Shown: positions 15,483 to 21,337 of the stretch, piece after piece
How positions within the stretch are numbered: position 1 is the first letter of the stretch
How the letters are laid out: each line of letters opens with the position of its first letter
Assembly: GCA_937907415.1 (NCBI GenBank)
Contig: CALCHY010000072.1
Location: 1-21,337 of the forward strand
DNA length: 21,337 bases
From: an uncultured Trueperaceae bacterium
Lineage (GTDB): Bacteria; Deinococcota; Deinococci; Deinococcales; Trueperaceae
Direction of reading: 5' to 3'
Notes under the pieces: model-generated
Told to the model about the DNA's origin: nothing
What the model saw: only the letters and a program-made list of their open reading frames with translations
The model's database searches: none
Program-made: the position numbers and the translations under genes

Positions 15483-16349
15483 CTAATAGGCCCGGCGCGA
15501 GCGCGCGACGAGCGCCACGAAGATGATGGCGAAGAAGACGGCGTTGCGCAGCGAGTCGCCGTTGGGCACCATGGTGGCAACCAACGACTCGGACAACGCC
15601 ACGACGATGGCGGCTATGGTGATCCCGCGGATGTTGCCCAGGCCGGCAAGCACTACGATCGCGAACGCCTTGAGCGTGAACCCGAAGCCGATGGTTGGCG
15701 TCGGCGACTGGATGACGGCGATCATCACCCCGCCCATGCCGGCGAGCAGCGCGGACATGGCGAACGCGATGAGGTAGATGCGGTTCACCTCGAGCCCGAC
15801 GAGGCCGGCCCCGATGCGGTTCTGCGCCACCGCGCGCATGCCGCGCCCTAGTGGTGTGCGCGCCAGCATCCAGTAGAGGGCGGCGACGAGGATGAGCGAG
15901 ATGACGAAGCTGCCAAGCGGTACGAGGCCGATGCTGATGTTGCCGATCTTGTAACCGATGGCGCGGTACGGCACGCGGGCGATGGTGCGCGGGTCGCCGC
16001 CCCAGATGAGCAACGCTAGGTTCTGGAGGATGATGCCGACCCCGAACGTGAGGAGCATCTGGTTCAGCTCCGGCGCTTTCAGTACGAAGCGGATGGAAGA
16101 TAGGTAGATGATGGCCCCGATGACGAACAGCGCGGGTGCCACGAAGAGCAGGGATAAGAGAGGGTCGAAGCCGAAGCTTACGAAGAGCTGGTAGGCGAGG
16201 AACGCCCCGACCATGAAGAACTCGCCGTGCGCGAAGTTGACGATCCCGATGACGCCGATGGCGAGCGCCAACCCAACGGACACCAGCGCGTAGAGGCCGG
16301 CGGCGAGAACGCCCGAGACGAGCGCTTGCGGTAATAGAGATAGGTCCAT
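15483..16349 (-). CDS. livH: Branched-chain amino-acid-type ABC transporter permease LivH
   Basis: A 288-residue inner-membrane permease of normal LivH length. GLYALVSVGLALAIGVIGIV (about 18-37) followed by NFAHGEFFMVGAFLAY is the family hallmark. LGRGMRAVAQNRIGAGLVGL is the cytoplasmic loop that contacts the ATPase, and FAIVVLAGLGNIRGITIAA lies near the C-terminus. ATG 16349 is the only start in frame near the conserved N-terminus; the nearest GAAGGGA lies about 20 nt upstream, too far for a standard Shine-Dalgarno, so initiation may be weak. A strong hairpin separates it from the binding-protein gene. Confidence 0.94.
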   Translation of the reverse strand: MDLSLLPQALVSGVLAAGLYALVSVGLALAIGVIGIVNFAHGEFFMVGAFLAYQLFVSFGFDPLLSLLFVAPALFVIGAIIYLSSIRFVLKAPELNQMLLTFGVGIILQNLALLIWGGDPRTIARVPYRAIGYKIGNISIGLVPLGSFVISLILVAALYWMLARTPLGRGMRAVAQNRIGAGLVGLEVNRIYLIAFAMSALLAGMGGVMIAVIQSPTPTIGFGFTLKAFAIVVLAGLGNIRGITIAAIVVALSESLVATMVPNGDSLRNAVFFAIIFVALVARSRRAY

Positions 16350-16387
16350 GACGTTGGAGCGTGCGCGTCCCTTCGCGGTTCTAGGTT

Positions 16388-16415
16388 GCCGGGGAGGGGT
16401 TGCTCCCTCCCCGGC
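16388..16415 (-). promoter_or_regulatory. Intercistronic hairpin after the LIV-type binding protein gene
   Basis: GCCGGGGAGGG (16388-16398) and CCCTCCCCGGC (16405-16415) form a perfect 11-bp stem with a 6-nt loop. In the direction of transcription it follows the binding-protein stop (16445) and precedes livH (16349). No U-run follows. It is likely a partial terminator or mRNA stabiliser that raises binding-protein output over permease output, in the same position as the hairpin in the sugar operon. Confidence 0.65.
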
Positions 16416-16444
16416 GGTTGCTTGTCAGTTGCTAGCCGCGAACC

Positions 16445-17635
16445 TTACGGGCAGGTCTGCAGTGGCGAGGTGCTGATGTCGACGGGCCAGACGATCTCGC
16501 GGACGCCGTTCTGGAACTGGAAGATGAACCACATCTCGGCGCCGAAGCCTTGGTGCAGGGCCTCGATGGAGGGCTTGAAGCTCCAGTCGCCCATCGGCGA
16601 GCGGAAGGTGCCTTCCTGCAGCGCCTTGATGACGGCGGCCTGGTCGGTGGTGCCGGCGGCGTTGATGGCGTCGGCATAGCTCCAGAGGTTGGCGTATGCG
16701 AGGGCGGCCATGTAGTTGTCTGGCGCCGTGCCGAACTTGGCCTGGTAGCTATTGAGGAAGGCCTTGGCTTCGGGGTTGGGCAGGTTGGGCAGGTAGCCGA
16801 TCATGCCGGTAACGCACTGCGCTTCCGGCACCTTGTCGAAGTCGGACGGCCAGCCCGGAGGGGCGCCGAAGATGTACTTGGGGTGGTAGTTGAGTTCGCG
16901 GACTTGGCTGACGAGGGGCTGGGCGTCGCCGTCGTAAGCGATCCAGTAGAGCATCTCGCCGCCGCTGGCCGCTGCCTTGCTGATGGCAGCGCGGAAGTCG
17001 CCCGTGCCGCCGGTCAGGGTGGACTTGAAGGCCTCGTTGAGCACGACCTTCATGCCGGCTGCTTCCAGGAGCGCCTGGGCGCCTGCTGCGCCTGGGCCGC
17101 CGAACGCGCCGTCTTCGTGGAGCAGCGCAACGGTGTCTACGCCGGTGTAGACCTGGAAGGCGGTCGAGGCTTCGGTATTCGCGTAATCCCACGGGTGGAT
17201 GTGGAAGAACCATTCCTCTTGGCCGAGGAGCTCCTCGATGCCGTCGAAGTTGTCGATGCCGATGCCGGAGACCGCGCCGCCGATCCAGCTAACGATGGGC
17301 TGGAAGGTCTTGAACGACTCGACGAGGGCGAGGGTCACGCCGGAGGAGTAGCCGCCAGCGATGAACTCGACGTTGTCCTCCGTCATGAGCTTCTCGAACG
17401 CGGCTACGCCGGTGGCGGGGTCGGCCTTCGTGTCTTCGATGATCATCTTGAGTGGCTGGCCGAGTACGCCGCCTGCTGCGTTGATCTCTTCGAGGGCCAG
17501 CTCGAAGCCGGCCTTCTGGGCTTGGCCGGTGCCGGCTGCGCCGCCGGTTAGGGGCGCTAGGACGCCGATGGTCACGCCTTGCGCCGCAGCGAAGGCGAGT
17601 ACGGCGAGGACGAGGGTGGCGAGTATGCGCTTCAT
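16445..17635 (-). CDS. LIV-type ABC transporter substrate-binding protein (Peripla_BP_6)
   Basis: A 396-residue secreted binding protein. The start is ATG 17635 (MKRILATLVLAVLAFAAAQG), with the strong Shine-Dalgarno AAGGAGG 4 nt upstream; the frame is open to 17719 but those extra residues are not a signal peptide. The signal peptide is type I without lipobox. VTIGVLAPLTGGAAGTGQAQ, GFELALEEINAAGGVLG and DTKADPATGVAAFEKLM mark the first lobe of the LIV binding-protein family. The family binds branched-chain amino acids, amides, urea, aromatic acids and other small polar ligands. Given the acyl-CoA ligase upstream, a carboxylic acid is a reasonable guess here. The 85-bp gap to the hydrolase gene holds a small hairpin (CCGGGC at 17660-17665, GCCCGG at 17669-17674). 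Confidence 0.92.
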   Translation of the reverse strand: MKRILATLVLAVLAFAAAQGVTIGVLAPLTGGAAGTGQAQKAGFELALEEINAAGGVLGQPLKMIIEDTKADPATGVAAFEKLMTEDNVEFIAGGYSSGVTLALVESFKTFQPIVSWIGGAVSGIGIDNFDGIEELLGQEEWFFHIHPWDYANTEASTAFQVYTGVDTVALLHEDGAFGGPGAAGAQALLEAAGMKVVLNEAFKSTLTGGTGDFRAAISKAAASGGEMLYWIAYDGDAQPLVSQVRELNYHPKYIFGAPPGWPSDFDKVPEAQCVTGMIGYLPNLPNPEAKAFLNSYQAKFGTAPDNYMAALAYANLWSYADAINAAGTTDQAAVIKALQEGTFRSPMGDWSFKPSIEALHQGFGAEMWFIFQFQNGVREIVWPVDISTSPLQTCP

Positions 17636-17720
17636 GCTTCCTCCTTGGAAGGTCTGTCTCCGGGCGTTGCCCGGTGTCTGATGGGTGTCGGGCTTCTGGG
17701 CGGTAGCAGGCGGGCTCATC

Positions 17721-18545
17721 TCATTTGGCGCCCCCCGAGAAGGTCTTGGTCAGTAGGTCCCGGAAGGCGGCTGGCGCCTCTAGCGGCGGTGAGTGGCCTA
17801 CGTCCTCCCAGGTGATGAGGGTGGCGTTCGGGTAGGCATCCTTGGTGGCCTCGGCTGCGGCCGCCGGGACGAGCAGGTCCTTGCCGCCGTGCAGAACGGT
17901 GACTGGCACCGTTACTGCGGCGGTACGGCCGGTGAGGTCGTACGCCCCTAGAGCCCTGGCGTTGCCTTGGTAATTGCGCTCGTCCATGCCCATGGCGTCG
18001 TCGATGAGCGCGGGGAAGTAGTCGGGTTGACGCGTGGGGGTGATGGCGCCGAGGCCTGCCGTGAGGAGTTCACGGTTGGTGCGGTAGGCGGTCAGCACGG
18101 GGAAGTGCGCTTCCGGCGTCACGAACCCGGCCGGTGGTGCGGCGTCCACGAGCAGTAGCGCCGTTACGAGTTCTGGGTGCCGCACCGCCAACGTCTGCGC
18201 GACCGCACCTCCGAGGCTGTGCCCAACGACGCCCGCGCGCTCGACGCCGAGCGCCTGCAGGAACGCGGCCATGGCGTCCGCCCAGCCGTCAACCCACTCG
18301 CTCGTCGGCCAGTCGCTTGGCAGCGGGTCTGAGCGCACGAAGCCGGGTAGGTCTGGGGCTATGAGGTCGAGGCCCGGCGCCGGGTCGGCCAACTGTTCGA
18401 GCCACCACTGGCGGCTGGCGAAGTTGCCGTGCACGAGCAGCACGGGGGCGCCGGCGCCAGCGCGGACGTAGTCGATGGTGAGGTCGGCCGCTGCGCCGCC
18501 AGTTGGGCGCGGCACGTGCACGCCGATCCGCTGTCCTGCCGTCAT
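17721..18545 (-). CDS. Alpha/beta hydrolase
   Basis: A 274-residue protein of the alpha/beta hydrolase fold. ATG 18545 overlaps the ligase stop (ATGA) and has AAGGAGGAG upstream; the frame is open further to 19040 but that part lies over the ligase gene. Seen are the oxyanion motif VLLVHGNFASRQWW, the nucleophile elbow VVGHSLGGA (Ser in GHSLG), the acid in VLHGGKDLLV and the catalytic His in DVGHSPPLEAP, so the triad is complete. No signal peptide, hence cytoplasmic. Such enzymes hydrolyse esters, thioesters, lactones or C-C bonds of diketones. In this cluster it may release a CoA thioester, or open an ester or ring product; the choice cannot be made from sequence. Confidence 0.9.
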   Translation of the reverse strand: MTAGQRIGVHVPRPTGGAAADLTIDYVRAGAGAPVLLVHGNFASRQWWLEQLADPAPGLDLIAPDLPGFVRSDPLPSDWPTSEWVDGWADAMAAFLQALGVERAGVVGHSLGGAVAQTLAVRHPELVTALLLVDAAPPAGFVTPEAHFPVLTAYRTNRELLTAGLGAITPTRQPDYFPALIDDAMGMDERNYQGNARALGAYDLTGRTAAVTVPVTVLHGGKDLLVPAAAAEATKDAYPNATLITWEDVGHSPPLEAPAAFRDLLTKTFSGGAK

Positions 18546-20044
18546 GCTGCTCCTCCTTCGTGGGAGTGCTCGAAGCGCTCCCGCAACGTCGTCTTGAGGA
18601 TCTTGCCTGCGCCGCTCTTGGGGAGCTCTTTGGTGAGTTCGATGTGCTTCGGGACCTTGTAGCGCGCCAGGCGCGTGAGGAGGTGCTCGCGCAGTTCCTC
18701 CACAGAGGTGGCCGCGCCGGGACGCAAGGTCACGTACGCCACGCCGACTTCGCCCCAGCGCTCGTCGGGCACGCCAAGGACCGCGCACTCGTTGACGGCG
18801 GGGTGGTCGTAGAGGGCGCTCTCGATCTCGGTGGGGAAGACGTTCTCGCCGCCGGAGATGAACATCTCTTTGCGCCTGCCTGCGACGGTGAAGTAGCCGT
18901 TGGCGTCGGTGGTGGCGAGGTCGCCCGTCCACAACCAGCCGTCCTTGAGGGCTTCGGCGGTGGCCTGCGGCCGCTCGTAGTACCCGAGGAAGACGTGGGG
19001 TCCGCGCAGCGTGAGCTCGCCGACCTCGCCCGGGTTGCACACGCTGCCGTCCGGCCGGCGCACGGCTGCTTCTGCGTGCAGGAGCGGTTTGCCAACCGAC
19101 TCGGGCCGTTGTTCTGCTTGGTCTAGGGTGATGGCGAAGCAGTTGACGCCCGCCTCGGTGAGGCCATAGCCCTGCCTGAAGCGCACGCCGCGGTCAGCGA
19201 ACGCGTGACGAACGGGCTCTGGGCAGGCGGCGCCGCCGGAGATGGCCCAGCGCACGCTGCTCAGGTCGCGCGTGGCGAAGCTCGGGTCGTTGGCGACCAT
19301 GGCGTACATGGTCGGCACGAGGAAGAGGACGGTCGCGCCTAGCTCCTCCACGAGCCGCAGGTACTCTTCCGGATCGAACTTCCGCTGCAGGATGGTGCGC
19401 CCGCCGACCTGGAACAACGGCGTGGTGAAGGCGTTGACGGCTGCGTGATAGCAGGGCGTCGCTTGCACGACGCAGTCGCTCTCGTTCAAGCCCCACGAGA
19501 ACACCGTGTTGACGGCGTTGTAGAAGTTCTGGCGGTACGGCAGCATGGCGCCCTTCGGCAGGCCGGTGGTGCCGCCGGTCAGGAGGATCATCTGCACGTC
19601 CTCGGGGCCCAAGTCTGGACTCGCTGACGCGGGCACGGCACCGCCAGTGGCGGCCACCTCGCGTTCGAAGGTCGCCAGGTCAAGCACTGACCCGTCACCA
19701 GCGGCTGCAGCTGCTGCAAGCGCGTGCTCGGCGTCGTGCAGTACAACGCTTGGCTTCAGATAGGCGCCTAGCCCCTCGAGCTCGCGCTGGGCGAGGCGCA
19801 CGTTGAGGGGGGCGAAGATGAACCCGAGCTTGGGCGTTGCGAGGATGAGGTCGAGGTGGCCGATGTGGTTGTGCGCCGCAATGGCCACGCGGTCGCCTTT
19901 GCGAACGCCCATGCTGGCTAGCAGGGCGGCGGTGCGCTCGGCGCGTTCGTTGAGTTCGAAGTACGTGTACCAGCGCCCGTTCCACCACAGCGCCTCGCGC
20001 TCAGGGGTGAGGTCGGCGCGCCGGGCCGCGACGTCGAGGATCAT
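18542..20044 (-). CDS. AMP-forming acyl-CoA ligase
   Basis: A 500-residue ANL-family enzyme that activates a carboxylic acid with ATP and joins it to CoA. ATG 20044 (MILDVAARRADLTP) overlaps the preceding stop codon in ATGA with GAGGCG upstream; the longer frame to 20092 is unlikely. The P-loop is LLTGGTTGLPKGAM (154-167), then YGLTEAGVN, WTGDLATTDANGYFTVAGRR and the hinge-side FISGGENVFPTEIE. The C-terminal catalytic lysine is in LPKSGAGKILK (about K481). The sequence resembles medium/long-chain fatty-acid and related aryl or alkyl acid ligases; the acid cannot be specified. No signal peptide or membrane segment. It lies between the ketosynthase-like gene and the hydrolase, all translationally coupled. 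Confidence 0.94.
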   Translation of the reverse strand: MILDVAARRADLTPEREALWWNGRWYTYFELNERAERTAALLASMGVRKGDRVAIAAHNHIGHLDLILATPKLGFIFAPLNVRLAQRELEGLGAYLKPSVVLHDAEHALAAAAAAGDGSVLDLATFEREVAATGGAVPASASPDLGPEDVQMILLTGGTTGLPKGAMLPYRQNFYNAVNTVFSWGLNESDCVVQATPCYHAAVNAFTTPLFQVGGRTILQRKFDPEEYLRLVEELGATVLFLVPTMYAMVANDPSFATRDLSSVRWAISGGAACPEPVRHAFADRGVRFRQGYGLTEAGVNCFAITLDQAEQRPESVGKPLLHAEAAVRRPDGSVCNPGEVGELTLRGPHVFLGYYERPQATAEALKDGWLWTGDLATTDANGYFTVAGRRKEMFISGGENVFPTEIESALYDHPAVNECAVLGVPDERWGEVGVAYVTLRPGAATSVEELREHLLTRLARYKVPKHIELTKELPKSGAGKILKTTLRERFEHSHEGGAA

Positions 20045-21066
20045 GCTGGCGCCTCGGCAGCGCCCGCCCAACGGAGCGCGATGGCGTTCCACACGTAGCC
20101 AACACCCGCCGCCACGGCGACTGCCAGGTCGCCTGGCTTGAGAGTGCCATTGTCACGCGCGATCTCTAGCGAGAGGAGTTGGTCTACCTGACCGAGGTGG
20201 CCGTAGTCGCTGAGGTAGGTGCTTTGGCGCTCGGTCAAGCCAAGGCGGTTGAGCAGGTAGTCGTGGGCGCTGCGTTTGACGTGCAGCATGGCGAGGTAAT
20301 CGATGTCTGCGAGGGCGGCGCCGCTCTTGGCCACGGCCCGCTCGACGACCGTCACGAAGTTGTCGAGGCTGGTGCTCTCGAGTCGCGCTTTCATGCCTGC
20401 CGGGTCGGGCACGCGCAGGCGGTAATCGTCGAGGTTGGCGCTCGTAAGCGGCTCCTTGGTGCCGCCGACTGGCACGAGCACGTCCAGGGAGAAGCTGCCG
20501 TCAGTGACGATGCTGGCGCCAAGCAGCTGGTGCCCTGCGTTGCGCTGCACGACGGCCGCGCCCGCGCCGGCCCCGAGGTTGTACATGAAGCGCACGTCCG
20601 GGTCGGTGAAGCGGATGAGGTCGGAGTTCCTGTAACCACCGGCCACGAGCACCACGTCGACGCTGGGGTCTGCGATGAGTAGATCCTTGGCCTGCTTGAG
20701 GGCGAGGACGGCAGTGCCGCACTTCTGGCCAAGGTCGTATGCGTAGGCGTTACGCGCCCCGACGTCGTACGCGAGCTTTATGCCCGCCGTCCAAACCGGG
20801 TACTCCTTGTACTCCTCGGTCATCGAGATGACGACGTCGACGTCTTCCGGCCTCACACCCGCGTCCTGCAGGGCGCGAGCGCCCGCCGTTACGCCCATGG
20901 CTACGGGGTGATCGTCCGCGCCAGGCAGCACCCGCGCCGTTATCCCGAGTTTCTCCCTCACTACCCACTCGGGCAGGCCGGATGCCTCCGCGAGGTCGGC
21001 GGCGCTTAGACGCCCGGCCGGAACGTAGGTGCCGAGTCCGGTGATGCCGACGTGGTTGCGGTTCAT
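20041..21066 (-). CDS. KAS III-like thiolase-fold enzyme with altered active site
   Basis: A 341-residue protein of the 3-oxoacyl-ACP synthase III/HMG-CoA synthase superfamily. ATG 21066 (MNRNHVGITGLGTYVPAGRL) overlaps the upstream regulator's stop codon in ATGA; the frame is open to 21204 but only over that gene. The predicted nucleophile is C116 in YDLGQKCGTAVLALK, and H262 in MLHVKRSAHDYL takes the place of the first catalytic His. Where KAS III has YGNTSAA, this protein has DYGHLGQVD, so the catalytic Asn is replaced by H290. VSMTEEY... and GVGYVWNAIALRW are family blocks at either end. It could condense or transfer an acyl group from the CoA thioester made by the adjacent ligase, or, with the changed site, run another reaction. 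Its true reaction is unknown. Confidence 0.85.
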   Translation of the reverse strand: MNRNHVGITGLGTYVPAGRLSAADLAEASGLPEWVVREKLGITARVLPGADDHPVAMGVTAGARALQDAGVRPEDVDVVISMTEEYKEYPVWTAGIKLAYDVGARNAYAYDLGQKCGTAVLALKQAKDLLIADPSVDVVLVAGGYRNSDLIRFTDPDVRFMYNLGAGAGAAVVQRNAGHQLLGASIVTDGSFSLDVLVPVGGTKEPLTSANLDDYRLRVPDPAGMKARLESTSLDNFVTVVERAVAKSGAALADIDYLAMLHVKRSAHDYLLNRLGLTERQSTYLSDYGHLGQVDQLLSLEIARDNGTLKPGDLAVAVAAGVGYVWNAIALRWAGAAEAPA

Positions 21067-21337
21067 GCGGCGCCGTCCGAGTCGGGAGCGAGGCCGTTGG
21101 CGATCAGCTCGAAGGTGGCGTCGAAGATCTCTTGCGGTGGCGCCTCGTGGCGCCAGATGGCGTAACGCAGCCCGAGGAAGTGAGCAACGCCCATGAGCGA
21201 CCACGCCTGCGCACTGGCGTTGCCTTGGCGCACGTCGCCGCTGGCCTGGGCGCGTTCGAGGTTGACGGTGTAGGCGTCCGCGAGGGTCTGGTAGTACTCG
21301 CGGTAGATGGTCTCGTCGACGAACTGCGATTCCATGA
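21063..21337 (-). CDS. TetR-type transcriptional regulator, C-terminal part (runs off the right edge)
   Basis: The frame is open to the right edge; the 90 residues from the Met at 21335 are the ligand-binding half of a TetR/AcrR-type protein. IYREYYQTLADAYTVNLERA, SGDVRQGN and VAHFLGLRYAIW are typical of the last helices, where FLGLRxxxW is common in TetR proteins linked to fatty-acid genes. The helix-turn-helix lies outside the window, so the assignment rests on the C-terminus only. Its stop codon overlaps the start of the KAS III-like gene, so it probably belongs to the same transcript and controls the cluster in response to an acyl-CoA or the free acid. The Met at 21335 is probably internal. 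Confidence 0.72.
   Translation of the reverse strand, partial: MESQFVDETIYREYYQTLADAYTVNLERAQASGDVRQGNASAQAWSLMGVAHFLGLRYAIWRHEAPPQEIFDATFELIANGLAPDSDGAA

Noticed and set aside
16550..17551. Open frame of 333 codons on the plus strand
   Set aside because: It is antisense to the LIV-type binding protein, which has a signal peptide, Shine-Dalgarno and family motifs; the plus-strand frame shows none.
18546..19040. Frame-open extension fused to the alpha/beta hydrolase
   Set aside because: It lies over the acyl-CoA ligase gene and has no domain; ATG 18545 has a strong Shine-Dalgarno and ATGA coupling.

Overview
The window is a GC-rich, densely packed bacterial chromosome segment of two transporter operons with housekeeping genes around them. 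No rRNA, tRNA, CRISPR array, insertion sequence or phage gene was seen. The likely host is a member of the Deinococcota (perhaps the Truepera side), though Chloroflexota or Rubrobacter-like actinobacteria are not excluded. This is an inference from the gene families, the high GC, a TTGACA/TANNNT promoter and several genes that have a TANNNT hexamer 5-6 nt before the ATG instead of a Shine-Dalgarno.

Left edge (1-718, minus): the first 239 codons of pmbA/tldE. Its partner tldD lies 8.6 kb away on the same strand (9357-10766). Between them is a complete plus-strand sugar operon (about 789-9354): sugar-binding protein, two permeases, GH3 beta-N-acetylhexosaminidase, secreted GH18 enzyme, a ROK-family regulator that has lost its kinase residues, and a LacI-type sensor domain without a DNA-binding domain. 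It is preceded by a TTGACA-17-TACCCT promoter and an AT-rich inverted repeat where a repressor would sit. The operon looks built for chitin- or peptidoglycan-derived amino-sugar oligomers: GH18 cuts outside, the ABC system imports, and the cytoplasmic GH3 enzyme releases monosaccharide. The transporter ATPase must be encoded elsewhere. The first permease carries an unusual insert of about 200 residues with four predicted membrane segments.

Middle (9357-12921): tldD (minus) diverges from a SIRT4-type Sir2 deacylase (plus). The two genes share a perfect 10-bp inverted repeat whose arms place TAGCAT five bases before each ATG. An anchored Gmad2-domain protein of unknown role follows.

Right (12926-21337, minus): a nine-gene cluster read from the right edge: TetR-type regulator (partial), KAS III-like enzyme, acyl-CoA ligase, alpha/beta hydrolase, branched-chain amino-acid-type (LIV) binding protein, livH, livM, livG and livF. 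Overlapping stop/start codons and short gaps indicate one transcription unit. The ligase and ketosynthase suggest that the imported substrate is a carboxylic acid rather than an amino acid: it is taken up, activated to a CoA thioester and processed by a ketosynthase-fold enzyme with an altered active site. The substrate cannot be read from the sequence.

The most promising leads are the split ROK/LacI-sensor regulatory pair with its candidate operator, the permease insert, the KAS III-like enzyme with His in place of the catalytic Asn, and the tldD/sir2 symmetric intergenic region.
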